Assembly: GCA_023436615.1 (NCBI GenBank)
Contig: JAEZIO010000080.1
Location: forward strand, 1-50,092
DNA length: 50,092 nt
Reading direction: 5' to 3'
From: Pseudomonadota bacterium
GTDB taxonomy: Bacteria > Pseudomonadota > Alphaproteobacteria > Sphingomonadales > Sphingomonadaceae
Of the stretch, positions 8,882 to 18,086 are shown piece after piece. A program made the translations under genes and the position numbers. The notes beneath the pieces are model-generated. The model made no database searches. It saw nothing but the letters and a program-made list of their open reading frames with translations, and was not told the DNA's origin. The stretch's first letter is position 1, and every line of letters starts with the position of its first letter.

Positions 8882-9831
8882 GCGTAGCCCGCGAAATAGA
8901 GGATAAGGATGTTGGCGATCAGCAGCGGTATCGCCGTGGCGATCTGCGCGCGGATCACGCCATATTGGTCCTTAAGTTCCAGCAGCGCCGCCGGGACGAT
9001 GTTGAAGTTGGCCGCCATGGGCGTCATCAGCGTCCCGCAAAAGCCAGCGAGCATTCCGACCGCGCCGATCACCGCGGGGTCGGCTCCGGCCCCGTGAATG
9101 AGGATCGGGATTCCGATCGCCGCAGCCATGACCGGGAAAGCCGCGAAGGCATTGCCCATGATCATCGTGAAGACGACCATCCCGAGCGCGTAGAGCAGCA
9201 CTGCGAGGAAGACGTTGCCGTGCGGGATGATTGTCGCGACCGCACCGCCGATGATCTCGCCCACCCCGGCGGCGGCAAAGATCACCCCGAGCGATGCGAG
9301 CATCTGCGGGAGCACCATCGCCCAGCCGATCGCATTTGCGAGGCGGCTCCCTTCGTCCACTGCCGCCGCCGCGGGCGGCCGAAGCCAGGCATAGGAGACG
9401 GCGAGGGCGATGATGACTCCGCATCCGAACAGCACGAGCGTCACGGCCTTTGGATCGATGACGCCGAAGGTCTTGAGCGGCGTGTAGTTGAAGACGAGCG
9501 TTCCGACGAAAGCCGTGAACGGGATGATCAGCGCCGGAAGAAACAGCGCGTTGCCGTGCCGCTCGGAGGATTCCTCGCGCTGCTTTGGAGTGCCGGGCGC
9601 CTTCGAGCCGCGGCCGATCAGGTGAAAGCCGGCGATCGCCACCAGCGCCAGCACAAGCACGCCGTTGCCGACATCCCCGAGGAAATCACCGAACCAGAAG
9701 CTGACCACCAAAAGCGACCAGAAGGCGGCATTGCCCCAGCGCTTGCGGTTGGTTTCGTCCCTGGCGCTTCCAATCGCGAAGCCCGCGAACACCGCTCCGG
9801 CGAGCGCATAGAGCCACTGATAATCGATCAT
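8869..9831 (-). CDS. DUF979 membrane protein, probable transporter half
   Basis: A 320-residue polytopic membrane protein with about nine or ten hydrophobic segments. Conserved stretches include GNAFAAFPVMAAAIGIPILI and GFCGTLMTPMAANFNIVPAALLE. The start is the ATG at 9831, which overlaps the DUF969 stop in an ATGA; longer openings would lie inside DUF969. DUF979 and DUF969 occur as a pair in many bacteria, commonly beside pyroglutamyl peptidase or 5-oxoprolinase genes, so a two-part 5-oxoproline permease is the usual guess. Transport has not been shown from anything visible here. Confidence 0.85.
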   Translation of the reverse strand: MIDYQWLYALAGAVFAGFAIGSARDETNRKRWGNAAFWSLLVVSFWFGDFLGDVGNGVLVLALVAIAGFHLIGRGSKAPGTPKQREESSERHGNALFLPALIIPFTAFVGTLVFNYTPLKTFGVIDPKAVTLVLFGCGVIIALAVSYAWLRPPAAAAVDEGSRLANAIGWAMVLPQMLASLGVIFAAAGVGEIIGGAVATIIPHGNVFLAVLLYALGMVVFTMIMGNAFAAFPVMAAAIGIPILIHGAGADPAVIGAVGMLAGFCGTLMTPMAANFNIVPAALLELKDQYGVIRAQIATAIPLLIANILILYFAGYAWAH

Positions 9832-10496
9832 CGGCCGCGCCCCAGCTTGCGGTCGAGCCACAGCAGCCGCGCCCCGTGGATCAGGAATGCGCAGATTGCG
9901 GTCGGGATCGCCCACAACGACAATTGAATCGGCGTGAGCTGGATTCCGAAGCCGCCCATCGTTCCCTGGATCAGCAGGATCGATCCGATGGCGATGAAGA
10001 TGTCCTCGCCGAAGAAGAGCCCGACATTGTCGGTCGCGGCCGACATTGCCTTCACCTTTTCGCTGGTCGCTTCGTCGAGCGCACCCTGTTGCTTCTCGGC
10101 GGCCGCCGTCACCATCGGAGCGACCAACGGACGGACGGTTTGGGCGTGGCCTGCGACCGTGGTGAGGCCGAGCGCGGAAAGGATTTGCCGGACGGCGAGA
10201 TAGACGAGCAGCAGTCGTCCGGCTGTCGCGCCTCGCACGCCTGCAATCAGCGCCCGTGCTCGTTCCTGTAAGCCGTAGCGCTCAAGCAGTCCGATGACCG
10301 GCAGGATGATCCAGATGACGGTTACGTATCGGTTCTCGTTGAAACCGTGACCTAATGTCGCGAGCACCTTCAGGAACGGCATGTCGCCCAGCAGGCCAGT
10401 AACGATTGCCGATACCGCGACCACGAGCAAAGGATTGAACCGAAGCGCGAAGCCGATGACTACCAGCGCTATCCCGAGGAGAGGCCAATAGCTCAT
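9828..10496 (-). CDS. DUF969 membrane protein, probable transporter half
   Basis: A 222-residue membrane protein with conserved GFNENRYVTVIWIILPVIGLLERYGL and SAATDNVGLFFGEDIFIAIG. The acidic and asparagine residues inside the hydrophobic segments suit a substrate or ion path. It overlaps the upstream 5-oxoprolinase stop and the downstream DUF979 start by 4 bp each (ATGA), so the three are translationally coupled. It is probably the partner of DUF979 in a permease. Confidence 0.85.
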   Translation of the reverse strand: MSYWPLLGIALVVIGFALRFNPLLVVAVSAIVTGLLGDMPFLKVLATLGHGFNENRYVTVIWIILPVIGLLERYGLQERARALIAGVRGATAGRLLLVYLAVRQILSALGLTTVAGHAQTVRPLVAPMVTAAAEKQQGALDEATSEKVKAMSAATDNVGLFFGEDIFIAIGSILLIQGTMGGFGIQLTPIQLSLWAIPTAICAFLIHGARLLWLDRKLGRGR

Positions 10497-13400
10497 TCGG
10501 CCGCTCCGTATCCGCCGCCGCCGGGGGTTTCGATGATGAAGCGGTCGCCCGCGTTCATCTCCGCCGAATCCGTGGCGGTCAGCTCCTCGATCCCGCCGTC
10601 CACACGCTCCACCCAGTTGCGGCCCGGCTGAGCGTCGCCGCCGCCTTTTATGCCGCGGGGTGGGACGCGTCGGCGATTGGCGAGCATGTTTGCGCGCATG
10701 GGTTCCAGGAAGCGGACGTCGCGAATGACTCCGTCGCCGCCCTTGTGCAGTCCGCGCCCGGCCGAGCTGGGACGGATCGCGAACCGCTCGAGCCGGACCG
10801 GATGACGCGTTTCGAGAATCTCCGGATCGGTCAGGCGGCTGTTGGTCATGTGAGTCTGCACCGCGCTCGTCCCGTCATGATCCGGCCCCGCGCCGGACCC
10901 GCCGGCGATCGTCTCATAATATTGGTGCCGCTCATTGCCGAAGGTGAAATTGTTCATCGTCCCCTGGCTCGGCGCCAGCCTTCCGGTCGCGGCGAACAGG
11001 GCATCGGTCACCACTTGGCTGGTCTCGACATTGCCGGCGACGACCGCGGCAGGATAGCGCGGGCTCAGCATCGAACCCTCAGGGACAATCAGCTGGACGG
11101 GCTTCAGGCAGCCGTCGTTCATCGGGATGGGGTCGTCGATCAGCGTTCGCAGGACGTAGAGCGAGGCGGCACGGACGATCGAAAAGGGGGCGTTGAAATT
11201 ATCCGGAAGCTGGCTGCTCGTGCCCGTGAAATCGAAGGTCGCGGAACGGTCGGCCTTGTCGATGCGGATTGCGACTCGCACGCGCGCTCCATTGTCCATC
11301 GCGTAGTCGAACTCGCCGTCATCGAGCCGCCCGAGCAGGCGACGCACCGATTCCTCGGCGTTGGCCAGGACATGGCGCATGTAGGCGCTGACCGTCTCTC
11401 GACCATATTCTCCCACCGCGTCGACCAGGCCTGCCGCACCGCGAACACAGGCGGCGAGCTGCGCGCGCAAGTCGGAGATGTTGCGGTCGACGTTGCGGGC
11501 GGGATGCGGGCCGGAGCCGAGCAACTCGCGCATCTCCGGTTCAAGGAAACGGCCCTCATCCACCATCAACACGTTGTCGATGAGCACACCTTCCTCGTCG
11601 ATGGTCCGGCTTTCCGGCGGCATCGATCCCGGAGCGATCCCGCCTACGTCCGCATGGTGTCCGCGCGCGGCGACGAAGGCCGACGGCTGGTCGTCCTCGT
11701 CCGAATAGAAAACGGGCATGATCACGGTGATGTCGGGCAGGTGCGTGCCCCCGCGATAGGGGTCGTTGAGCACATAGGCGTCCCCGCGACGCAGCCCGCG
11801 GCCGTCGCGGCTGTCGCCGCGGGTCTCGATGACGTGGCGGATACTCTCGCCCATCGACCCGAGATGGACGGGGATGTGCGGCGCATTGGCGATCAGCGCA
11901 CCAGTTCGATCGAACAAAGCGCAGGAGAAATCGAGCCGCTCCTTGATGTTGACGCTGTTTGCAGTGGCCTGCAGCGCCACGCCCATTTCCTCGGCAATCG
12001 CCATGAACAGGTTGTTGAAGATCTCCAGCATCACCGGATCGGCGTCGGTGCCGATCGCATCCGCGCGTTCGGCGGGCGTGCCGCGCGTCAGCACCAGCGT
12101 TCCGTCTGCGGCGCGCTCGGCGCTCCAGCCCGGTTCGACGACCGTCGTCGATGTCGTCTCGGTGATCACGGCAGGACCGTCGATCCGCTGGCGTTGCGTC
12201 AGGCTCGTCTGAACGGACCATTGCGCGTCCGACCGGGCGACCCCTTCGACGACCAGCGCATCGACGACGATGTCGGCAGAATCGTCGATATAGCCGAAGC
12301 GCGCCCGGTGAAGCCGCTCGAAGTCGCCGCGCATTTCGTCGGCGTGCGCCAGCGGAACTTCCAGCGTCGTGTCGCTGCCCGCGAAGCGCAGCCGCGCTCG
12401 CCGATGCAGCGCGATCGCGGCGCGCTCGAAGCCCTGCGCAACCAGGGAGTCTGCGGCCGCGCGCTCGAGCCGCGAAAGCGGTTCCGACGCGTCCTCCCCG
12501 AGCGGCCTCAGCCAGCTTTCCTCGCGAATCACTTTCACGTCCGCGAGGGCGATCCCGTAGGCCGACAGCACGCCGGCGAGCGGATGGATCAGGATTCGCT
12601 CCACCCCGAGCGCATCGGCGACACGGCAGGCGAGCTGGCCGCCCGCCCCACCGAAGCAGGCGAGCGTGTAGCGAGTCACGTCATGGCCGCGCGCGATCGA
12701 GATCTTGCGGATCGCCTTGGCCATATTGTCGACCGCGATGTGAAGGAAACCTTCGGCGATCTCTTCGAGCGACTTCGCCCCGCCCAGCGCATCGGCGACC
12801 TCCTGGAGCCGGGCGTGCGAGGCCTGCAGATCGAGCGGCTGGTCGGATGACGGACCGAACACGGCGGGAAAGGCGGCGGCGTCGATCCTTCCGAGAAACA
12901 GGTTGCAGTCGGTGACGGTAAGCGGACCGCCGTTGCGGTAGCAGGCAGGGCCGGGACTCGAACCGGCGCTCTCGGGGCCGACACGGAAGCGCATGCCGTC
13001 GAAGCTGCAGATCGATCCGCCGCCGGCCGCGACGGTGTGGATCTGCATCATCGGCGCTCGGATCCGCACCCCGGCGACGAGGCTCTCCTCGGCGAGCTCG
13101 AAGCGGCCGGCATAATGCGACACGTCGGTCGATGTGCCGCCCATATCGAAGCCGATCAGCCGCACCGGCTCGCCGTCGGCGAAATGCAGAGCGCTCGCAG
13201 CAACCATTCCCACGACCCCGCCGGCCGGACCGGAAAGGATTGCGTCCTTGCCGCGAAAGGCCTGTGCGTCGGCAAGGCCGCCGTTCGATTGCATGAACTG
13301 CAGCCGAGTCCCGGCCGACAGCCCCGCGGCGATCTTGTCGACGTAGCGGCGCAGCACCGGCGACAGATAGGCGTCGATGACTGTGGTATCGCCGCGGCCG

Positions 13401-14005
13401 ACGAGGCGGATCAAAGGCGCGACTTCGTGGCTTACGGAGACCTGGGCGAAGCCGAGCTCGTGCGCGATCTGCGCGATCCTGGCCTCGTGCTCAGGATATC
13501 GCCAGCCGTGCATCAGCACTATCGCGACCGCCTCGATTCCGTTCGAGCGGACCGCCGACAATGCCCCGCGTGCCTGCGCTTCGTCGAGCGGCCGGGCGAT
13601 CTCGCCGCTCGCACCGACGCGCTCGTCGATCTCGATGACCCATTCGTAAGGCTGTTCGGGAAGGACGATATGCCGGGCGAAGATATCCGGCCGCGCCTGA
13701 TAACCGATGCGCAGCGCATCGCCGAAGCCGCGGGTGATCGCGAGCGCGACGCGATCGCCCTTGCGTTCGAGCAGCGCGTTGGTCGCAACCGTGGTGCCCA
13801 TGCGAACCGCGGACGCTTCGCCGCCGCCGCGCTCCAGCAGCCGGCGGATCGCCTCGAGCGCGGCGTCGTAATACTGGCCGGGATTTTCCGAAAGCAGCTT
13901 CTCGACCAGAATCTCGCCGCTCGGCGATCGCGCGATCACGTCGGTGAACGTCCCGCCGCGATCGATCGCGAAGCTCCAGCCGATGCTCACGCGGCTTTCA
14001 AGCAC
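10493..14005 (-). CDS. Fused hydantoinase/5-oxoprolinase (HyuA-HyuB)
   Basis: A 1170-residue protein joining the HyuA-like ATP-dependent half (N-terminal FAIDRGGTFTDVIARSP, then FDMGGTSTDVSHY in an ASKHA fold) to the HyuB-like half (from about residue 655, with LEIFNNLFMAIAEEMGVAL and GIAPGSMPPESR). This is the architecture of ATP-dependent 5-oxoprolinase, which opens 5-oxoproline to glutamate. The length is close to the 1200-1290 of eukaryotic and bacterial relatives. The start is uncertain: GTG at 14005 or GTG at 13990, neither with a good ribosome binding site. A hydantoin or other lactam remains possible. Operon context with DUF969, DUF979 and DUF2891 favours 5-oxoproline. Confidence 0.88.
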   Translation of the reverse strand: MLESRVSIGWSFAIDRGGTFTDVIARSPSGEILVEKLLSENPGQYYDAALEAIRRLLERGGGEASAVRMGTTVATNALLERKGDRVALAITRGFGDALRIGYQARPDIFARHIVLPEQPYEWVIEIDERVGASGEIARPLDEAQARGALSAVRSNGIEAVAIVLMHGWRYPEHEARIAQIAHELGFAQVSVSHEVAPLIRLVGRGDTTVIDAYLSPVLRRYVDKIAAGLSAGTRLQFMQSNGGLADAQAFRGKDAILSGPAGGVVGMVAASALHFADGEPVRLIGFDMGGTSTDVSHYAGRFELAEESLVAGVRIRAPMMQIHTVAAGGGSICSFDGMRFRVGPESAGSSPGPACYRNGGPLTVTDCNLFLGRIDAAAFPAVFGPSSDQPLDLQASHARLQEVADALGGAKSLEEIAEGFLHIAVDNMAKAIRKISIARGHDVTRYTLACFGGAGGQLACRVADALGVERILIHPLAGVLSAYGIALADVKVIREESWLRPLGEDASEPLSRLERAAADSLVAQGFERAAIALHRRARLRFAGSDTTLEVPLAHADEMRGDFERLHRARFGYIDDSADIVVDALVVEGVARSDAQWSVQTSLTQRQRIDGPAVITETTSTTVVEPGWSAERAADGTLVLTRGTPAERADAIGTDADPVMLEIFNNLFMAIAEEMGVALQATANSVNIKERLDFSCALFDRTGALIANAPHIPVHLGSMGESIRHVIETRGDSRDGRGLRRGDAYVLNDPYRGGTHLPDITVIMPVFYSDEDDQPSAFVAARGHHADVGGIAPGSMPPESRTIDEEGVLIDNVLMVDEGRFLEPEMRELLGSGPHPARNVDRNISDLRAQLAACVRGAAGLVDAVGEYGRETVSAYMRHVLANAEESVRRLLGRLDDGEFDYAMDNGARVRVAIRIDKADRSATFDFTGTSSQLPDNFNAPFSIVRAASLYVLRTLIDDPIPMNDGCLKPVQLIVPEGSMLSPRYPAAVVAGNVETSQVVTDALFAATGRLAPSQGTMNNFTFGNERHQYYETIAGGSGAGPDHDGTSAVQTHMTNSRLTDPEILETRHPVRLERFAIRPSSAGRGLHKGGDGVIRDVRFLEPMRANMLANRRRVPPRGIKGGGDAQPGRNWVERVDGGIEELTATDSAEMNAGDRFIIETPGGGGYGAAE

Positions 14006-14051
14006 TTGGCGGGGCGCCGCTCAAGCGGACGGCCGCCGAGAAGAGCGCGAA

Positions 14052-14080
14052 CCGTCATCGCACCGTAACAATCCCGTCAC
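14052..14080 (+). promoter_or_regulatory. Pho box upstream of first pstS
   Basis: Three 7-mers at exact 11-bp spacing: CCGTCAT (14052), CCGTAAC (14063), CCGTCAC (14074), each separated by four bases. This matches the PhoB direct-repeat pattern (CTGTCAT-N4-CTGTCAT). It lies in the divergent gap between 5-oxoprolinase and pstS, about 75 bp before the pstS start. Confidence 0.8.
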
Positions 14081-14153
14081 GGCGGTGTAGCAGTCGGCGC
14101 CTAGATCGTGAGTCGCGGGGAAGCGGTGGTTCGCAAGCCCCTTGGGGACTCAC

Positions 14154-15185
14154 ATGACGAGCAAGATCATCCTGGCGGCAGCGGCCGCCGCAGTTTTCGT
14201 ACCGGGAGCAGCAGAAGCGCGCACGCAGATGCGCGCCGTCGGCTCATCGACGGTCTATCCGTTCGCCAAGATGGTCGCCGAGCGTGTTGCGCGCGCAAAT
14301 CCGAGGCTGGGCACCCCGATCATCGAATCGACCGGCACCGGCGCGGGGATCAAGCTGTTCTGCGCAGGCGTCGGCGAGCGCTTTCCGGACATCGCCAACG
14401 CCTCCCGCCGAATGAAGGCCTCCGAAGCCAAGACCTGCGCGGCGAACGGCGTCACCAAGATCACCGAGATCCAGGTCGGCATCGACGGCATCGCGCTTGC
14501 CACGTCGAAGGGGACTCCGCTCCAGGGCGTCACGACCCGCGACATCTACATGGCGCTCGCGAAGACGCCGTTCGGCAAGCCGAACCGCGCGAAGACGTGG
14601 AAGGATGTCAACGGAAAGCTGCCGGCGATCCCCATCCGTGTTTACGGACCGCCGCCGACGAGCGGCACGCGCGATGCGCTGGGCGAGCTGATCATGACCG
14701 CCGGCTGCGAGACCAATCCGGCAATGGTTGCGCTCAAGAAGGCCGACGAAAAGAAGCACAAGGCCGTTTGCACCGCGATGCGCGAGGACGGCGCGTTCGT
14801 CGAAGCCAGCGAGAACGACAATCTCATCGTCCAGAAGCTCGCGGCCAACCGCGGCACGCTCGGAATCTTCGGCTACTCCTACCTCGAGGAGAATAGCAGC
14901 AAGCTCAAGGGCCTGACGATCAACGGCGTTGCCCCGACCTACGAGGCCATCAGCTCGTTCAAATATCCGGGCGCTCGGCCGCTCTACGTCTACGTCAAGA
15001 ACGCGCATGTCGGCGCCATTCCCGCGGTTCGGGCTTTCGTCGCGGAATTCACCAAGGAAAGCGCGTTCGGGCCGAGCGGCTATCTGCGGCGCGGCGGGCT
15101 CATCGCCTCGCCGACCGGCATCCGCGCGCGCAGCCAGACCGCCGCGCGCTCCCTGACGCCGCTCAACCTCGCCGCTTTGAAATAG
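14154..15185 (+). CDS. pstS: Phosphate-binding protein PstS (first copy)
   Basis: Periplasmic phosphate receptor of the PstSCAB ABC importer. The N-terminus is a Sec signal peptide (SKIILAAAAAAVFVPGAAEA) without a lipobox cysteine, so the product should be soluble in the periplasm. Ligand loops are GSSTVYPFAK, ESTGTGAGIKLFC and GPPPTSGTRDALGE, identical in layout to the second copy at 18087-19130. The start is the ATG at 14154. A Pho box lies upstream and a porin gene 87 bp downstream, so it is probably induced by phosphate limitation together with outer membrane uptake. Confidence 0.92.
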   Translation: MTSKIILAAAAAAVFVPGAAEARTQMRAVGSSTVYPFAKMVAERVARANPRLGTPIIESTGTGAGIKLFCAGVGERFPDIANASRRMKASEAKTCAANGVTKITEIQVGIDGIALATSKGTPLQGVTTRDIYMALAKTPFGKPNRAKTWKDVNGKLPAIPIRVYGPPPTSGTRDALGELIMTAGCETNPAMVALKKADEKKHKAVCTAMREDGAFVEASENDNLIVQKLAANRGTLGIFGYSYLEENSSKLKGLTINGVAPTYEAISSFKYPGARPLYVYVKNAHVGAIPAVRAFVAEFTKESAFGPSGYLRRGGLIASPTGIRARSQTAARSLTPLNLAALK

Positions 15186-15217
15186 CGACGTCGAATCCGG
15201 CGGCACGCAGTGCCCTG

Positions 15218-15242
15218 CCCGGAGGCGATCACCGGCTCCGGG
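15218..15242 (+). other. Intercistronic hairpin between pstS and porin
   Basis: CCCGGAG and CTCCGGG form a 7-bp perfect stem with an 11-base loop. No T-run follows, so it is not an intrinsic terminator. It may stabilise the pstS message or uncouple expression levels of the two genes. Confidence 0.45.
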
Positions 15243-15272
15243 AATGCATCAAGCCACAACCGAAGGTGTGAA

Positions 15273-16859
15273 ATGACAATGTCGAAATCCGTCGTCGCGC
15301 TGCTTGCAACGAGCGCTTTGTTTGTGTCCGCGCCGGCGCTGGCCGCGCAGAGCACGGGCCAGCAGCAGCAGGGCAGTGAGCAGCCGGACACGTCCGATGC
15401 CGCCGCTGACCAGGTCATCGCCGGGGTCCAGTCGATCGACGAGGCCCAGGCCAAGATCGAGCTGCTGCAGCAGCAGGTCGAAGCCCTCCAGGAATCGGTC
15501 GAGCAGATGAAATCGGCGGCCGCGAAGGGTGCGCCGTCGTGGAAAGGCGCGCCCCAGATCGAGGACAAGGAAGCGGGCTTCAGCTTCAAGCCGAAGGGGC
15601 TGATCCAGTGGGACGGCGGTCATGTCGGCTTCCCACGCGGCGACGAGCTTCGCGGAACCATCGCCGGCGGCCTCAATTACGGCAATCTCGGGTGGAACAG
15701 CCGCGCACGCCGGCTGACGCTCGGTGCCGACGGTTCGCTGCCCGGCGGCTTCCGCTACAGCGCGGAGTTCAACTTCGCGCAGGGCAATGTCGATTACGAA
15801 GACGTCTTCCTCGCCTATGATTTCAAGAAGGCGCCGGTAACCGCGCAGATCGGACACATCTATCCGTTCTCGAGCCTCGAGACGATGACGAGCTCCAAAT
15901 ACACCTCGTTCATGGAGCGCGCCGCGATCACCGACGCATTCAACTACAATCGCCGCCTCGGCATCGCGTTCACCGCCAACGACAAGACTTCCGACAAGTG
16001 GACCGTCCAGGCGGGCATCTTCAACGAGCCGATCAACGACGGCGTGTTCCAGCATACCGGGTGGCAGGCGTCGCTTCGCGGCGTCTTTTCGCCAACGCTC
16101 GGATCGACCCGGCTGCACGTCGGCGCCAACCTCCAGCATCGCGCGAACCGGCGCGAGGCACAGGGCCAGCAATACCGAGCCCGGCCGTTCAGCCAGCTCA
16201 CGGATCAGCGGTTCATCGACACGGGCACTATCGCATCCAAGGGTGACGACGTTGTCGGCGTCGAATTGGCGGCGATCCACAAGGGTCTGCATTTCGCGGG
16301 CGAGGCGCAGAAGGTGTGGGTCCGCGGCACCTATGATCCGACGGAGTTCGTCAATCTGAACAAGGATCCCACCAGCAACACAACCGCCACTGGCTCGCCC
16401 TACAACGGCGATCCCAGCTTCTGGGGCGGTTATGCCGAGCTCGGCTATTTCCTCACCGGTGAAAGCCGTTCCTACAAGAACGGCAGCTTTGGCCGAGTGA
16501 AGGTTCGGCGGCCGTTCAATGAAGGCGGCTGGGGCGCGTTCCAGGTCAACGGGCGCGTGGAATACGTGAAGCTGACCGACCGCGTCGACGAGAGCACGAC
16601 TGCCCTCGGCTCACCGTTCTTCGTCAACGGCGGCAAGCAGCTCGGATTGCTCGGCAGCCTGATCTGGAACCCGACCGACTATGTCCGCTTCATGGCTCAA
16701 TACAGCCGCGTCAACGTGACTGGCGGACCGCGCGCGAGCGTTTCGCTTGTCGGACCGCCGCCGGTCGTCGGGATGTTCCCCGTCGGGACGACGACGCCAG
16801 CCGACAAGCGCAAGTACGACGTCGACGTGTTCGCCGTGCGCGGCCAGATCGACTTCTAG
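15273..16859 (+). CDS. Phosphate-type porin (OprP/OprO family)
   Basis: Outer membrane beta-barrel of 528 residues. After a signal peptide (KSVVALLATSALFVSAPALAAQ) comes a Gln/Ser-rich linker and a coiled coil (about residues 50-80, KIELLQQQVEALQESVEQM), then a long barrel with porin-like strands and a final aromatic residue (RGQIDF). The coiled coil followed by a barrel is typical of phosphate-selective porins O/P in this group. Placement between the two pst loci supports phosphate or polyphosphate uptake under phosphate limitation. The start is the ATG at 15273; upstream in-frame openings lack a signal sequence. Confidence 0.88.
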   Translation: MTMSKSVVALLATSALFVSAPALAAQSTGQQQQGSEQPDTSDAAADQVIAGVQSIDEAQAKIELLQQQVEALQESVEQMKSAAAKGAPSWKGAPQIEDKEAGFSFKPKGLIQWDGGHVGFPRGDELRGTIAGGLNYGNLGWNSRARRLTLGADGSLPGGFRYSAEFNFAQGNVDYEDVFLAYDFKKAPVTAQIGHIYPFSSLETMTSSKYTSFMERAAITDAFNYNRRLGIAFTANDKTSDKWTVQAGIFNEPINDGVFQHTGWQASLRGVFSPTLGSTRLHVGANLQHRANRREAQGQQYRARPFSQLTDQRFIDTGTIASKGDDVVGVELAAIHKGLHFAGEAQKVWVRGTYDPTEFVNLNKDPTSNTTATGSPYNGDPSFWGGYAELGYFLTGESRSYKNGSFGRVKVRRPFNEGGWGAFQVNGRVEYVKLTDRVDESTTALGSPFFVNGGKQLGLLGSLIWNPTDYVRFMAQYSRVNVTGGPRASVSLVGPPPVVGMFPVGTTTPADKRKYDVDVFAVRGQIDF

Positions 16860-16914
16860 CCTTTTGCTTGCCCATTGACCTTTCGAGCGCCTTCCTCCCC
16901 GGCCTCGAAAGGCT

Positions 16915-16946
16915 GCCCCCTCGCCTCGGCGAGGGGGCGCTTTCTT
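16915..16946 (+). terminator. Intrinsic terminator after the porin gene
   Basis: GCCCCCTCGCC and GGCGAGGGGGC form an 11-bp perfect inverted repeat around TC, followed by GCTTTCTT. It ends the pstS-porin transcript and separates it from phoR. Confidence 0.8.
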
Positions 16947-16987
16947 ATCGGCGTGCGGCGTCTTTCACGATCAGCTAGATAGCAACG

Positions 16988-17995
16988 ATGGCTCAAAACG
17001 ACCCCGGAATGCGAGCGTTGGTCGATGCTCTCGATGAGCCTGCGTTGATCGTCGAGGGGCTGGGCGTAAGCTTCGCCAATGAGGCGGCGAAGGCTGTGCT
17101 CGGTAGCGGAATCGAAGGTCGTGACGTGCGCCTCGCAATCCGTCACCCTGACGCGCTCGCGCACATCCTCACCGGCCGTCAGGGGGAGGTCGACGTCACC
17201 GGGATCGGCGAGATCGGCCGCCCTTGGCGAGTGGTCGTGCGCGGCCTCGGCCATGGTGCATCGTTCGTCCGGATGATCGATCGCGCCAAGGCCGTTTCCG
17301 CCGAGAAGATGCGCGTCGATTTCGTCGCGAACGCAAGCCACGAGCTGCGCACCCCCCTCGCGACGATCATCGGCTATGCCGAGACGCTGGCCGACGACGG
17401 CGGTCTCAAGCCGCAGCTTCGCCGAAAGTTCGCGCAGACCATTCGCGACGAATCGAGGCGGATGCTGCGGCTCATCGAGGATTTGATGAGCCTCTCGAGA
17501 ATCCAGGCGGACAGATTCCTCGAACCGTCAGGGATGGTTTCGCTGAACGAGGTGCTCGAGGCCGCGATAGCCAGTGTCTCACACGTGCGCGACGACAGGG
17601 GCTGCAGGTTCGAACTGGAACTGCCTGCCGACCTCCCGCCGGTGAAAGGGGACAAAGGGCAACTCGAGCAGCTTTTCGACAATCTGTTGAGCAATGCGGT
17701 CCGCTATGGATGCGACGGCGCCGATTGCCTCATCAGAATCGTAGGTTCCTTCGATGCTGTTTTCGCGACTGTCGCCGTCATCGACCAAGGGCCGGGGATT
17801 CCGCGCCAGCACATTCCGCGTCTGACCGAACGCTTCTACCGTATCGACGAGGCGCGCAGCCGGGGCAGCGGCGGCACCGGCCTCGGGCTGGCGATCGCAA
17901 AGCACATATCCGAACGCCACAAGGGCGTGCTCCAGATCGACAGCGAAGTGGGAAAGGGCACTGTCGTTACCGTTCGGCTGCCCTTGAGCCGCTGA
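16988..17995 (+). CDS. phoR: Phosphate regulon sensor histidine kinase PhoR
   Basis: A 335-residue kinase expected to phosphorylate PhoB when phosphate is scarce. It has an N-terminal PAS-like domain (residues 5-95), then the H-box NASHELRTPLATIIGYAE (His near residue 119), the N-box QLFDNLLSNAVRYG, G1 DQGPGIP and G2 GGTGLGLAIAK. No membrane segment is visible, whereas most PhoR proteins start with one or two, so this kinase looks cytosolic and may sense through the Pst complex and PhoU only. It precedes the pstSCAB-phoU-phoB run, with its partner PhoB at the far end, and is separated from pstS by a Pho box. Confidence 0.88.
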   Translation: MAQNDPGMRALVDALDEPALIVEGLGVSFANEAAKAVLGSGIEGRDVRLAIRHPDALAHILTGRQGEVDVTGIGEIGRPWRVVVRGLGHGASFVRMIDRAKAVSAEKMRVDFVANASHELRTPLATIIGYAETLADDGGLKPQLRRKFAQTIRDESRRMLRLIEDLMSLSRIQADRFLEPSGMVSLNEVLEAAIASVSHVRDDRGCRFELELPADLPPVKGDKGQLEQLFDNLLSNAVRYGCDGADCLIRIVGSFDAVFATVAVIDQGPGIPRQHIPRLTERFYRIDEARSRGSGGTGLGLAIAKHISERHKGVLQIDSEVGKGTVVTVRLPLSR

Positions 17996-17998
17996 GGG

Positions 17999-18038
17999 CT
18001 GTCACACGCCTGTAACAATGGTGTCACAAGACTGTCGC
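17999..18038 (+). promoter_or_regulatory. Pho box upstream of pstSCAB-phoU-phoB
   Basis: Four 7-mers at exact 11-bp spacing: CTGTCAC (17999), CTGTAAC (18010), GTGTCAC (18021), CTGTCGC (18032). This is a double PhoB site, starting 4 bp after the phoR stop and ending about 50 bp before the pstS start. It is stronger and closer to consensus than the site at 14052. Confidence 0.88.
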
Positions 18039-18086
18039 CGGTCACCGCTAAGGGGCGGCAAAATCCAGCCGACAAAAGGAACGATC

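Noticed and set aside
10745..12850. A 701-codon open frame on the plus strand opposite the 5-oxoprolinase gene
   Set aside because: It mirrors the codon pattern of a clear minus-strand gene, has an Arg/Asp/Gln-rich composition and resembles no family. Long antisense frames are expected at this GC content.
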